A stretch of 64,000 nucleotides of DNA, taken from an uncultured Bacilli bacterium. Lineage in GTDB: Bacteria > Bacillota_I > Bacilli_A > RF39 > UBA660. The notes beneath the pieces are model-generated. The model was not told where the DNA came from. It did not search any database and saw only the letters and a program-made list of their open reading frames with translations. Within the stretch, counting starts at the first letter, position 1. Each line of letters starts with the position of its first letter. The stretch covers positions 6,062 through 70,061 of the forward strand of contig CAKOYD010000007.1 in assembly GCA_934130545.1 (NCBI GenBank), written 5' to 3'. The position numbers and the translations under genes were made by a program. Below are positions 8,870 to 17,396 of the stretch, one piece after another.

Positions 8870-9871
8870 ATGAAGAAAGTTGCAATAAATGGTTTTGGTA
8901 GAATTGGGAGATTGGTTTTTAGAATAATGGAAGAAGATAAAGATTTAGAAGTTGTTGCTATTAATGATTTATCAACTCCTGAGGAATTATGTTATTTACT
9001 TAAGTATGATACTAATCATCGAAGATATGATAAAAATGTTTCTTTTGATGAAACAGGATTAATTATTGATGGAAGACATATTAATGTATATAAAGAAGCA
9101 GATCCAATTAATTTACCTTGGAAAGAGTTAGATATTGATATAGTATTTGAGTGTACAGGTAGATTTGTAGAATATGATAAGGCAATGTTTCATGTTAAAG
9201 CAGGCGCTAAGAAAGTATTAATTTCAGCACCTGGTAAGGGTAATATGAAGACTATTGTATATAATGTTAATGATAATTTATTAAATAGTAATGATGTTAT
9301 TGTTTCAGCAGCAAGTTGTACGACTAATTGTTTAGCACCTGTTCTTAATATTATTAATGATGAATTTGGTATTATTAAAGGTAATATGACTACAATACAT
9401 GCTTATACTAATGATCAAGTTACTTTGGATGTAGCTCATAAGAAAGGCATTAAAGAAAGAAGAGGTAGAGCATGTGCGATGAATATTGTGCCTACTTCAA
9501 CAGGAGCAGCTTCTGCTATTGGAAAAGTTATTCCAGAACTAGATGGTAGGTTATTAGGTAGTGCTATTAGAGTACCGGTATCTGATGGTTCTTTAGTAGA
9601 CTTAGTATTAGAACTTGGTAGAAATACTACTTGTAATGAGATAAATAATATATTTAAGAATAATTGTAATGAGACTATTCAATATACTGAAGATCCAATA
9701 GTTTCTTCAGATATAATATCTACAACATGTGGAGCAACAGTAGATGGTAGATTAACTAATATTGTTGAGGTAGATAATAAGCAATTAGTTAGAATAGTAG
9801 CTTGGTATGATAATGAAATGGGTTATTCTTATCAAATGGTAAGAAGTGCTAAGAAGATGTTATCTCTTTAA
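8870..9871 (+). CDS. gap: glyceraldehyde-3-phosphate dehydrogenase
   Basis: GAPDH oxidises glyceraldehyde 3-phosphate to 1,3-bisphosphoglycerate in glycolysis. The 333 aa length fits. Visible features are the Rossmann start VAINGFGRIGRLVFR, the catalytic SAASCTTNCLAPV with the nucleophilic Cys, the catalytic His in TTIHAYTNDQ, and the C-terminal AWYDNEMGYSYQMVR. The acidic residue of the VAINDL segment suggests NAD preference (inference). It has its own extended -10 promoter and a terminator, so it is transcribed singly, consistent with a high-demand glycolytic gene placed beside the translation factors. Confidence 0.97.
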   Translation: MKKVAINGFGRIGRLVFRIMEEDKDLEVVAINDLSTPEELCYLLKYDTNHRRYDKNVSFDETGLIIDGRHINVYKEADPINLPWKELDIDIVFECTGRFVEYDKAMFHVKAGAKKVLISAPGKGNMKTIVYNVNDNLLNSNDVIVSAASCTTNCLAPVLNIINDEFGIIKGNMTTIHAYTNDQVTLDVAHKKGIKERRGRACAMNIVPTSTGAASAIGKVIPELDGRLLGSAIRVPVSDGSLVDLVLELGRNTTCNEINNIFKNNCNETIQYTEDPIVSSDIISTTCGATVDGRLTNIVEVDNKQLVRIVAWYDNEMGYSYQMVRSAKKMLSL

Positions 9872-9878
9872 TATTTTT

Positions 9879-9914
9879 GTATAGATGTTTTATATAATAT
9901 CTATACTTTTTTTT
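9879..9914 (+). terminator. terminator of gap
   Basis: GTATAGAT (9879-9886) pairs with ATCTATAC (9899-9906), followed by eight T. Confidence 0.8.
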
Positions 9915-9932
9915 GAAATGGGGAAAATATTA

Positions 9933-9961
9933 TTGCTATTATTTGTTGTTTGAGTTATAAT
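9933..9961 (+). promoter_or_regulatory. promoter of the exported-protein pair at 10-11 kb
   Basis: TTGCTA (9933-9938), 17 bp and TATAAT (9956-9961). A GAGGTGAT ribosome binding site precedes the GTG start at 9997. Confidence 0.65.
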
Positions 9962-9996
9962 TTTAATGTAGAATAGGTTATAGTAGAGGTGATATT

Positions 9997-10566
9997 GTGG
10001 AATTTAAAAAAATGATTTTAATTTTAAGTATTACAATTACTGTAATTGTTATAGGGGCCTTTGGAGTTAGTTATGGATATTATGCTTATACGAGTGCTAA
10101 TACGTTATTTAATGTTAGTACTATTAAAAGTTTACCTACTGTTACGTATGCTCAGAGTAGTAATTTAAATGAGACTGTGGGTATACCTATTGCTGAAGAT
10201 AATTATGCAACAGAGGCTAGTAAATCACAATTTACAATAACTTATGGTAGTAATTTAAGTGGATATGATGTGGCTATTAAGATTTCACTTACTAATATTA
10301 CTATTGATAGTGCTTTAAAGAATTCTTATTTTAGATATAAGTTAGTAAGGGGTGGTACGGTTATTGCTAGTGGTAATTTTTCTAGTGTTGGTAGTAGTTT
10401 GGTATTAAAAAGTGCTGAAAAGAAATCTATTACTTCATATCCAACAGTAGAGAATTATATTTTATATATATATTTAGCTGATAGTGGTTCAGAACAAAAT
10501 ACTATGATGGGAAAGAGTTTTTCTGCAAAAATAACTGTTGATACAGTAGCTGTTAAGAAGAGTTAG
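9997..10566 (+). CDS. SipW-type exported protein, TasA/camelysin-like
   Basis: A 189 aa protein starting with GTG after a GAGGTGAT ribosome binding site. The N-terminal hydrophobic segment (about residues 7-27) ends in GVSYGYYAYTSA, like the (G)xTYAYYxxS signal ends processed by SipW-type signal peptidases in TasA and camelysin. The rest is a Ser/Thr/Asn-rich beta domain with a conserved late ILYIYLADSG..QN.MMGKSFSAKI block, which recurs in several other small proteins here (for example KSFQANIFV at 13720). It forms a two-gene unit with the next protein, 10 bp downstream. A fibre-forming or structural surface role is inferred from the family; no SipW peptidase gene lies in this window. Confidence 0.65.
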   Translation: MEFKKMILILSITITVIVIGAFGVSYGYYAYTSANTLFNVSTIKSLPTVTYAQSSNLNETVGIPIAEDNYATEASKSQFTITYGSNLSGYDVAIKISLTNITIDSALKNSYFRYKLVRGGTVIASGNFSSVGSSLVLKSAEKKSITSYPTVENYILYIYLADSGSEQNTMMGKSFSAKITVDTVAVKKS

Positions 10567-10576
10567 GTGATATAAT

Positions 10577-11131
10577 GTGAAGAAAAGATGGTATATTAAT
10601 AATGGTTTATTAATAGTTTTTGTATTGATATTTATTGTTCTTTTAGGTTCAACATATTCTTTTTTTCAAGCAAGTGCTAATTCTTCACGATTTGGGGCAT
10701 CTTCAAATGTTTTAGCTCTTGATTTGGTAGGAGATACAGATATTAATCAAGTGTTACCTTTGGGTACTTCTAAAAGTGATGGTATCGTTAGAACAGTTAA
10801 GGCAAGACTTGCTGATAATAGTATGGATGCTTTATTAAGTTTATATATAAAGTTTGATAAGTTTCCTAGTGAGTTTGCAACTGAGGGATTTAAATATGAA
10901 GTATTTGTAGGAAATGAGACAACTGCTAGAAGTTCCGGTAATTTTGTTGGAGCTAAAGAAGGAGAAATGTTTAGAATACTTAGTGATATAAAACTTACTC
11001 ATACTTATCAAGATATTACAATATATTTATGGTTAGATGGTAATTTAGTGGGTAATGAACTTATGAATAAGGCTTTAAGTGGTTTAATTATTACTTCAAC
11101 AGGAAATATATCTGGTGTTATTGCAGAATAG
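10577..11131 (+). CDS. SipW-type exported protein, TasA/camelysin-like
   Basis: A 184 aa protein starting with GTG at 10577 after AGGTGAT. Its hydrophobic segment (about residues 10-28) ends in GSTYSFFQASANSS, a SipW-type signal end. The ectodomain has repeated beta-strand patterns: LLSLYIKFD, and ITIYLWLDGNLVGNELMNKALSG near the end, which matches the corresponding region of the preceding protein. No cysteines are visible in the mature part, unlike the group at 39.8-45.4 kb. It is the second gene of a bicistronic unit closed by a hairpin terminator. The function is inferred only as a surface or fibre-type protein. Confidence 0.6.
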   Translation: MKKRWYINNGLLIVFVLIFIVLLGSTYSFFQASANSSRFGASSNVLALDLVGDTDINQVLPLGTSKSDGIVRTVKARLADNSMDALLSLYIKFDKFPSEFATEGFKYEVFVGNETTARSSGNFVGAKEGEMFRILSDIKLTHTYQDITIYLWLDGNLVGNELMNKALSGLIITSTGNISGVIAE

Positions 11132-11132
11132 G

Positions 11133-11165
11133 GCATATAGTTTAAGACTATGTGCTTTTTATTTT
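11133..11165 (+). terminator. terminator after the exported-protein pair
   Basis: GCATATAGT (11133-11141) pairs with ACTATGTGC (11147-11155), with one G-T pair, followed by TTTTTATTTTT. Confidence 0.8.
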
Positions 11166-11209
11166 TGACATAAAATTGGTAATAATTATTTACTTTATTA
11201 TTAAATAGA

Positions 11210-11218
11210 TGTTATAAT
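11210..11218 (+). promoter_or_regulatory. extended -10 promoter of the mreCD unit
   Basis: TGT plus TATAAT (11213-11218) lies 28 bp upstream of the first gene of the mreCD unit. The -35 is weak (TTACTT, 11190-11195). Confidence 0.5.
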
Positions 11219-11245
11219 TATTTATATATAGTAAAGGGTGGTTAT

Positions 11246-12280
11246 ATGAGTAAGGATAATTTAATAGTTGTTATAAATAGTTATGATGATATTAGTAAAA
11301 TAGATGAGAATACTAAATATATTAATATAAATATAGATAACTATAATAAAGAAATAATTGACTACTTTATTAATAATGGACAAAATTATTCTTATTCTGA
11401 TATTAGTAATGGTAAGTTAGGGTATGCTTATATATCCTATGATGTATTTGTTAAAGCAGAGAGTGTTATAGAAGACATAGTTAATAGTTGTAATGATTTA
11501 GATATAGTTGATAAGGTACGTTATGTTTATATAGCACTTGGGAGAATGCTTAGTTATGATATTAATATTCTTCCTGATAAGAATGAAAACTTTTCTTTTG
11601 AGATGGAATGTAGTTTGAATAATATATGGGGATGTATTTATAATAAAAAGTGTACTAAGGCAGTAGTTGTTAAGATATTACATTATTTACTTACAATACT
11701 TGGTGTAGAGGATATTATTGTAGATACTGAGGACTTGGTATGTAATAAAGTTAAAATAGATGGTATATATTATATAGTTAATTTATATGAAGATTTGCCT
11801 TTTATTCAAGCTAGATTTAGGACACAGTATTTTTCTAATTATAATGATGATAAAGAGTTAGATAAGAGGGTTGGGTATATAGATAGTGATTATAATGATA
11901 TATTAATAGATAATGAATTAAAAAGTCTTAGTAGGAGCAATAGTGAATATTTTAGTAAATTATTAGGTATTACACAGAGTATTTTAGATATATCAAAGAT
12001 ATCTTCTTTAGAACTTGGTATTATATATAATTTAATATTTGTTAAGTACTTATCGATGGAAGATGTACATATAAATAATTTATTTGTTAATAGTATATAT
12101 AATTCACAAGAACATTTTATTTTAATTACTTATAATAATATATATTATAGTTATAATTATAAATTAGGTAGGTTTGTGGTTATTAATAGTGAAGATTTAA
12201 TTAATAATATTAATAGTAATAAAGTGGGAGTTTATTTAGGAGAAGAAGTATTAGGATTAAATATGGGTTTTAGTAGATAA
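11246..12280 (+). CDS. degenerate transglutaminase-like protein upstream of mreC
   Basis: A 344 aa cytoplasmic-looking protein without signal peptide. Residues about 85-195 follow the layout of transglutaminase-like domains: a helical DKVRYVYIALGRMLSYDIN segment, a Cys at the expected nucleophile site (NKKCTKAVVVKILHYLL) and a KVKIDGIYYIVNLYEDLPFIQARFRTQYF strand block. The catalytic His of the usual H-x-W-N motif is replaced (LVCNKVKID), so it is probably not an active enzyme of this fold. The C-terminal half is unrecognised. It lies 22 bp upstream of mreC in the same unit, which suggests a cell-shape or envelope role, by context only. Confidence 0.45.
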   Translation: MSKDNLIVVINSYDDISKIDENTKYININIDNYNKEIIDYFINNGQNYSYSDISNGKLGYAYISYDVFVKAESVIEDIVNSCNDLDIVDKVRYVYIALGRMLSYDINILPDKNENFSFEMECSLNNIWGCIYNKKCTKAVVVKILHYLLTILGVEDIIVDTEDLVCNKVKIDGIYYIVNLYEDLPFIQARFRTQYFSNYNDDKELDKRVGYIDSDYNDILIDNELKSLSRSNSEYFSKLLGITQSILDISKISSLELGIIYNLIFVKYLSMEDVHINNLFVNSIYNSQEHFILITYNNIYYSYNYKLGRFVVINSEDLINNINSNKVGVYLGEEVLGLNMGFSR

Positions 12281-12302
12281 TATAATTAATGAGGTTGATA
12301 TA

Positions 12303-13154
12303 ATGCGAAGAAAGAAATATAATAGATTGCAGTTTAGATATGTTGTAATTGGGGTAGTAGTAGTTATAGTTATTTTATTAATTATTTTTTCTAAGACATT
12401 AAAGAGTAATAAGACTAATAAAGTAGTAGGATTCTTTAAGGATAGTGTAGTAGCTATTCAGAATGTTGTTAGTTATCCATTTAGATTTATATTCAGTAGT
12501 GCAGATAATCTTGGTAAGTTGAGTTCTACTATGTATGAAAATGAGGTACTATCTTCTAATGTAGACAAGGTAGATTATTTAATTAGTGAAAATCTAGAGT
12601 TAAAGAAACAGTTAGAGGCTATGAAAGATGAACTTGGTATAACTAATACTTTAGTTGATTATGAATGTATTAATGCGACAGTTATTAGTAGGAATGTTGG
12701 TTATTGGTATAATAATATTACTATTAACAAGGGTAGTAGTGATGGAATAGTTAATGATATGATTGTAATTAATTCAAAAGGATTAGTTGGTAGAGTATAT
12801 TCTACTAGTAAACATAATGCAGTAGTTAGATTAATTACGACTAGTGATACTAATAATAAGATATCAGTTTCTGTTAGTCATGGTGGTAAATATATATATG
12901 GGTTAATTAATAGATATAATTATAGTAAGAATGTATTAGAGGTTGAAGGAATTAGTAATACAGAGAATGTTTTAGTAGGAGATTACGTTTATACTTCTGG
13001 TCTTGGTGGGATATATCCTTCAGGGATACTAATTGGAATAGTAGATTCTATTTCGACAGATAGTTATGATTTATCAAAGATTATTAATGTTAAGACAGTA
13101 GCTAATTTTGATGATATTAACTATGTAGCAGTATTAAAGAGGGTAGATTCATGA
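12303..13154 (+). CDS. mreC: rod shape-determining protein MreC
   Basis: MreC is a bitopic membrane protein of the elongasome that links MreB to peptidoglycan synthases. The 283 aa product has an N-terminal TM (about residues 12-31), a coiled coil (about residues 75-110, ENLELKKQLEAMKDEL) and the extracytoplasmic beta-barrel domain with ATVISRNVGYWYNNITINKGSSDGI, INSKGLVGRV and the late TSGLGGIYPSGILIG motif, all diagnostic. It overlaps mreD by 4 bp (ATGA), so the two are translationally coupled. MreB is not in the window. The organism therefore has side-wall elongation machinery and is not wall-less. Confidence 0.92.
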   Translation: MRRKKYNRLQFRYVVIGVVVVIVILLIIFSKTLKSNKTNKVVGFFKDSVVAIQNVVSYPFRFIFSSADNLGKLSSTMYENEVLSSNVDKVDYLISENLELKKQLEAMKDELGITNTLVDYECINATVISRNVGYWYNNITINKGSSDGIVNDMIVINSKGLVGRVYSTSKHNAVVRLITTSDTNNKISVSVSHGGKYIYGLINRYNYSKNVLEVEGISNTENVLVGDYVYTSGLGGIYPSGILIGIVDSISTDSYDLSKIINVKTVANFDDINYVAVLKRVDS

Positions 13155-13657
13155 TTATTGTGAGTATATATTTAGTATTATCTTTTTTACTAGAGGGTAT
13201 TTCATCATTATATATTAGATATAGTTTAATAAATCCTAGTATATTTATGACTTTATATGTAGTAATTGGGTTAGTAGTTGTATATCCTTATTTTATAAAT
13301 AAAAAGAAATATATGTATTTAGTTATTATATTTGGGATATTATTTGATGTTATATATATTAATACAATACTCATTAATTTAGTAATATTTATATTAATCT
13401 ATTTATTTAATAGATTACTTGATGAGGTATTACCTAATAATATATTTGTTATTAATATTAAGAGTTATTTGGCTGTTGTTTTGTATTATACTTTAACTTA
13501 TGTTATTATGGTACTTACTAATTATGCTAGTTATCCAATTGGTATGTTATTTAGGATATATTATTGTAATATTATTATGAGTATTATTTATACAACAATT
13601 AGTTATATAGTATTAAATATTTTGACAAATAAGTTTAATGTTAAAGAAATAAAGTAA
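13151..13657 (+). CDS. mreD: rod shape-determining protein MreD
   Basis: MreD is a small polytopic membrane protein of the elongasome. The 168 aa protein is almost entirely hydrophobic, with about five predicted TM segments (for example VIGLVVVYPYFI, LVIIFGILFDVIYI, AVVLYYTLTYVIMVLT). The FGILFDVIYINT segment matches the conserved GLLxDxxF region of MreD. Sequence alone is weakly diagnostic because this family diverges strongly, but the 4 bp overlap with mreC and the size make the assignment firm. The gene is followed by the separate promoter of the next exported protein. Confidence 0.85.
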   Translation: MIIVSIYLVLSFLLEGISSLYIRYSLINPSIFMTLYVVIGLVVVYPYFINKKKYMYLVIIFGILFDVIYINTILINLVIFILIYLFNRLLDEVLPNNIFVINIKSYLAVVLYYTLTYVIMVLTNYASYPIGMLFRIYYCNIIMSIIYTTISYIVLNILTNKFNVKEIK

Positions 13658-13662
13658 AGTTA

Positions 13663-13691
13663 TTGTTAAAAATTATGTTTTATTATATAAT
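13663..13691 (+). promoter_or_regulatory. promoter of the exported protein at 13720
   Basis: TTGTTA (13663-13668), 17 bp and TATAAT (13686-13691). Confidence 0.65.
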
Positions 13692-13719
13692 TTAGATAGT
13701 TAATAGGGAGGATGAGGAT

Positions 13720-14355
13720 ATGGATAAATCGTTTAATAAGAATGCTTTAGTAATTACGATAGAAGTTATAGCTATAGTTTTAGGAGTAGTTGGTATTACG
13801 TATGCGGCGGCAACATTATCGTCTTCAGTTAATGTTAGTGCTAGTAATTTAAATGTTGTTTATACAGGAGATAAAACTGTTACAGCTACTGATTTATCAC
13901 CAAGAGTTACTGCTCCAACAGTTAGTGAAACTTCCAATGTAGCAAGGGTGGCTTTTACTGTTAAAGGAGCTTCAGCTAATGTTAATAGTAATATTATTTA
14001 TGATATTATGTTAGATAGTATTAGTGCTGATTCAGCGTTCTTTAATAGTTATGTTAAATGGAGATTATATAAAAATAATAGTTTACTTAGTGAAGGTAAT
14101 ATGTCATATTCTTTTGACAATAATTTAAGAAGTAATAAGTTAACTCTTACTAATATTCAACAGGATATGCCTAGTAATTCTTCAACAGCAGATAGTTATG
14201 TATTTCTTATGTGGATAGAGGAGACTTGTACGGATGTGCTTAATTGTGGAAGTGCTGCTAATCAGAATGGGTTAATTGGTAAAAGCTTTCAGGCTAATAT
14301 ATTTGTAGCAGTTAATACTGGTAATAAGGTGGCACTTACAAGAGTTAGTGGATAA
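13720..14355 (+). CDS. SipW-type exported protein, TasA/camelysin-like
   Basis: A 211 aa protein with a signal segment at about residues 10-30 ending in GVVGITYAAATLSSS, of SipW type. The mature part is a Ser/Thr/Asn-rich beta domain with NSYVKWRLYKNNSLLSEGNMS, close in pattern to KNSYFRYKLVRGGTVIASGNFS of the protein at 9997, so these are paralogues. A late ETCTDVLNCGSAANQNGLIGKSFQANIFV block carries a two-Cys insertion just before the conserved GKSFxAxI strand. It is a single-gene unit with its own promoter and a bidirectional terminator facing the lipoprotein gene. A structural surface role is inferred. Confidence 0.65.
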   Translation: MDKSFNKNALVITIEVIAIVLGVVGITYAAATLSSSVNVSASNLNVVYTGDKTVTATDLSPRVTAPTVSETSNVARVAFTVKGASANVNSNIIYDIMLDSISADSAFFNSYVKWRLYKNNSLLSEGNMSYSFDNNLRSNKLTLTNIQQDMPSNSSTADSYVFLMWIEETCTDVLNCGSAANQNGLIGKSFQANIFVAVNTGNKVALTRVSG

Positions 14356-14359
14356 TAAA

Positions 14360-14383
14360 AAAAGAGATTGTTGGATCTCTTTT
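14360..14383. terminator. bidirectional terminator
   Basis: AAAAGAGAT (14360-14368) pairs with ATCTCTTTT (14375-14383). An A run precedes it and T-rich sequence follows, so it can serve both convergent genes. Confidence 0.75.
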
Positions 14384-14386
14384 AAT

Positions 14387-15598
14387 TTACTTTGTTAATT
14401 TTCTAGATATACTTTCGCCTTCAAACATTTTAGCTGTTTCAGTATATAAATCGTATCCATATAATGAGAATTCTGTTTCTTCACGTGTATATGGAGAAAT
14501 TACTTTAACAGCTTTTTGTGATTCTTCTGTAAGGCATCTATCGTCTTCAGTACATACCATGAATATCATACCTCTGGCGTCAGCAAATCTTGGTGATAAT
14601 GCAAATATTGTACCATTATCAATTAATGAATATTTATCTTCACCTTTAATACCTTTTTGAATTTCTTCAAGTAGTTTTACAACTTCTGCATCTAATTCGT
14701 ATGTATCAAGCATTGTACTCATTTTGTTTAATCTATTATTAATATCTTCATATATTTCTTTTTGTTTTTTATCTAGAATTAAGTCTCCTAAATGAGTTAA
14801 TTGTTCATATGGAATATTATCTTCATAGAAGAACTTGTAATTACTTCCTTCATTTTTACCGTAATATGGGTTATTGAAAGCATTAATAATTCTTGCATAT
14901 CCATCAGTTAATTCATTAAAATCTGGATTTCCTGCTTTAATTAATAATTCATTATATAATTCACTATTAATTTCATTTGATAGACTAGGTAAGTTAACTA
15001 AAATTAATGCTTTTAAGATATCTGTTTCATTATATTTTACATTTCTATTTGTTAATTTGCATGCATATTTTGTAATTACTTCTTCAACAGATTCTAATGT
15101 AATATTAGTAATTTGGTAATTATCACTCATTGATAATTCTTCTTCTTTGTTATCAACAAATAGTTGTTTAATTGCTGATACTTCATTACCATTAGTATCT
15201 ATAATCATATAGTCTTCTAGTGATATTTCTTTACCATTGTAATAAATAGCACTAATTTCATTTGATAAGAATAGAGTTAAATCTCTATTAATACTTTTTA
15301 AAGAATTAACACCATTATCGTTAACTAATACTTGGATTTTTGTAATATCTAATGCTTCTTTTGTTTCTCTTGAAACTACTGATAGTTCATTTAGATTACG
15401 TAATCCATTATCTATTACAACGTTATCTTCTATATTGTTTTCAAGTCTTCCTTCATATAATTGATATATTGAATTATTTTCTTTATCATCATTTTTTTTG
15501 TCATCATCATTTTTTCTTGTGCATCCTACTAATGTTAATGAGATTGCTCCAGCTGTAAGTAGAGATACAAATCTTTTATTTATTTTTAAATTTTTCAT
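14387..15598 (-). CDS. lipoprotein of unknown function
   Basis: A 403 aa protein with a classical lipobox (TLVGC, Cys at about residue 26) after a basic and hydrophobic signal, so it is predicted to be lipid-anchored on the outer face of the membrane. A low-complexity KNDDDKKNDDKENN linker follows. The rest is mixed alpha/beta; blocks such as DGYARIINAFNNPYYGKNEG and HLGDLILDKKQKEIYEDINNRLNKM are visible but match no family I can name. Two Cys close together near the C-terminus (VCTEDDRCLTEE) could form a disulphide. The gene lies 19 bp downstream of the Cys-rich surface protein and is probably cotranscribed with it. Confidence 0.6.
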   Translation of the reverse strand: MKNLKINKRFVSLLTAGAISLTLVGCTRKNDDDKKNDDKENNSIYQLYEGRLENNIEDNVVIDNGLRNLNELSVVSRETKEALDITKIQVLVNDNGVNSLKSINRDLTLFLSNEISAIYYNGKEISLEDYMIIDTNGNEVSAIKQLFVDNKEEELSMSDNYQITNITLESVEEVITKYACKLTNRNVKYNETDILKALILVNLPSLSNEINSELYNELLIKAGNPDFNELTDGYARIINAFNNPYYGKNEGSNYKFFYEDNIPYEQLTHLGDLILDKKQKEIYEDINNRLNKMSTMLDTYELDAEVVKLLEEIQKGIKGEDKYSLIDNGTIFALSPRFADARGMIFMVCTEDDRCLTEESQKAVKVISPYTREETEFSLYGYDLYTETAKMFEGESISRKLTK

Positions 15599-15617
15599 TT
15601 TAAATCCCCCTTATAAT

Positions 15618-17063
15618 TTATTTACCTGAAACAGTTCTAGTATTTCCTGTTAATGTATAACCGGCATTTATTAATGCACTATCGTTATTTGATCTGCTCC
15701 ATTTAATATCTACAGTACCACCAATATATTGTCTTATTCTATAACGATAGTATGTTACTTTTCTTGTACCTGTTGCTTTTACTACTGAAGTTACTTCTTT
15801 ATAACATCTTGAACCATCACTTGTTTTGTTGTATCCAGCAGGGCAACTAGTGTTTAAACTAACGTATTTAGTATTTTGTGATTGTTTTTGACAAGTATTA
15901 TTGTTTTCGTTATAATCACTAGGACATGATGCATTACGTACTGTTGTATTTTTAGTGCTTGTTAATGTACAGATACCATCAATGTTAGTGTATCCTTCTT
16001 TACATGATGCTGGTTGATTAATTATTGTGTCTGCACTGCATTTTTTTTCATATTTTGTTTTCCAATGGTGGCCACATTTTACTGTTCCACAATAGTCAGG
16101 TACTAATTCTTGATATTTAATCCATTCACATTTTCCAGCTACTTTATAGTAACAAGTAAAGTCACTTATACTTGTATAAGTACCATCACCATAACTTGCT
16201 GGACATACTGGATCACTTGTGCTAGTAGATGTTAATGAATAAGTACAATCAAATCCATTTCTACTTACAAATTTATAGCCATTATATGTTGCAGGACATA
16301 CAGGGTTAGTTGTTTGAGTTGTTGAATCAACTTTATAACATTTTGTACCATCACTTGTTTTAGTGTATCCGTTAGGACAACTTGTTATGAAACTTGCATA
16401 TTGATTGCTAGTTATTGTTTTATCATATGTGTATTGTTCATTGATAGTTTTAGTTTCAACTTCACGATAATTTGTTTTATTTATTTCTATCTTTGACCAT
16501 TCACTCCAACTACCAAAGTCTGTCCAATGTCCACCAGTTACTTTTTTATATTCATATTCAAGTTGAACATTATTATTGTTACTATTATTATTTTTTTCAC
16601 AGATTGTTGTACTACAATAATCATAGCATCCCATTATTACTGTAATATAATCTTTTTCTTCGCCGCATTCTAGGTATACTTTCATTTGATATTCTTTATC
16701 AAATTTTTCAACCATAACATATGAGTTTTCTGCTGAGCATGATTTACCATTTTTATCTTTTAATTCAAGTAATAATTTCTTTTCATACATTTCTTTTAAT
16801 GTAATAGTTTTAATATCACCAACGTTTTGTGGTAATCTTTCGATGGTAAAGTATTCTTTACCAGCTTCTTTCATTCTTAAAATATTTTCATAGAATATCT
16901 TATCTGTTAGTGCATTAAGCGAGTTATTAATGTTATCCATGTTGCTATTTAGTCCTTTACTAACTGATGTTAGTAACCATAATGCAAATATTGCAAAAAT
17001 AATTACTATAATTAATTTAATAAAGAAACTAGTTAAACTTCCTTTTCTGTTATCTTCGTCCAT
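15618..17063 (-). CDS. membrane-anchored surface protein with Cys-pair repeats
   Basis: The start is set at the ATG at 17063 (MDEDNRKG) because a GGAGGGGG ribosome binding site precedes it; an in-frame GTG six codons upstream overlaps that site. The 481 aa protein has one TM segment (about residues 12-34), then a region with several Cys (about residues 90-150), then at least six short repeats of the form C-P-x-x-Y ... C (VCPATYNG, VCPASYGD, SCPSDYNE, SCPAGYNK and similar; about residues 225-460), interrupted by a Cys-rich CEWIKYQELVPDYCGTVKCGHHW segment. The repeats resemble small disulphide-stabilised modules. The last gene at 58955 carries similar units. The function is unknown; ligand binding or adhesion is speculation. 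Confidence 0.6.
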   Translation of the reverse strand: MDEDNRKGSLTSFFIKLIIVIIFAIFALWLLTSVSKGLNSNMDNINNSLNALTDKIFYENILRMKEAGKEYFTIERLPQNVGDIKTITLKEMYEKKLLLELKDKNGKSCSAENSYVMVEKFDKEYQMKVYLECGEEKDYITVIMGCYDYCSTTICEKNNNSNNNNVQLEYEYKKVTGGHWTDFGSWSEWSKIEINKTNYREVETKTINEQYTYDKTITSNQYASFITSCPNGYTKTSDGTKCYKVDSTTQTTNPVCPATYNGYKFVSRNGFDCTYSLTSTSTSDPVCPASYGDGTYTSISDFTCYYKVAGKCEWIKYQELVPDYCGTVKCGHHWKTKYEKKCSADTIINQPASCKEGYTNIDGICTLTSTKNTTVRNASCPSDYNENNNTCQKQSQNTKYVSLNTSCPAGYNKTSDGSRCYKEVTSVVKATGTRKVTYYRYRIRQYIGGTVDIKWSRSNNDSALINAGYTLTGNTRTVSGK

Positions 17064-17095
17064 ATATAATTCCCCCTCCACGAAAATCGTTTTCT

Positions 17096-17124
17096 ATATT
17101 AACATATTGTTATATATTTGTCAA
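17096..17124 (-). promoter_or_regulatory. promoter of the Cys-repeat protein/lipoprotein unit (minus strand)
   Basis: Read on the minus strand: TTGACA (17124-17119), 17 bp and TAATAT (17101-17096). Confidence 0.75.
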
Positions 17125-17244
17125 CATTTTTTACAATTTATAGAATAAATGTACGTTTTTATAAGAAAACAATTATTATCTAGTAAATATATGATTGAAA
17201 GTATTAATTATTTAATAAATATTTGCTTGAATTATATAAAAATA

Positions 17245-17253
17245 TGGTATAAT
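17245..17253 (+). promoter_or_regulatory. extended -10 promoter of tRNA-Arg
   Basis: TGG plus TATAAT (17248-17253), 12 bp upstream of the tRNA 5' end. TTGCTT or TTGAAT at 17223-17232 could be the -35. Confidence 0.6.
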
Positions 17254-17265
17254 CATTTTAGGTGT

Positions 17266-17342
17266 GTCCTCGTAGCTCAGTAGGATAGAGCGATTGCCTC
17301 CTAAGCAATAGGTCGTTGGTTCGATTCCAATCGGGGACGCCA
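17266..17342 (+). tRNA. tRNA-Arg (anticodon CCT)
   Basis: A full cloverleaf can be drawn: acceptor GTCCTCG with CGGGGAC, D stem GCTC/GAGC, anticodon stem ATTGC/GCAAT with loop CTCCTAA (anticodon CCT, reads AGG), variable AGGTC, and T arm GTTGG-TTCGATT-CCAAT. Discriminator G is followed by an encoded CCA. Confidence 0.95.
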
Positions 17343-17396
17343 TATTAGTAAATACTGTTAAGTATTCTTAACTTTATATATATATTGGAGGTTGAG

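Noticed and set aside
8583..8885. Minus-strand reading frame across the tuf end
   Set aside because: A shadow of tuf that also crosses its terminator; no start signal.
17343..17396. Strong terminator between tRNA-Arg and the NlpC/P60 gene
   Set aside because: The AATACT/AGTATT hairpin is short and lacks a T run, so read-through is likely.
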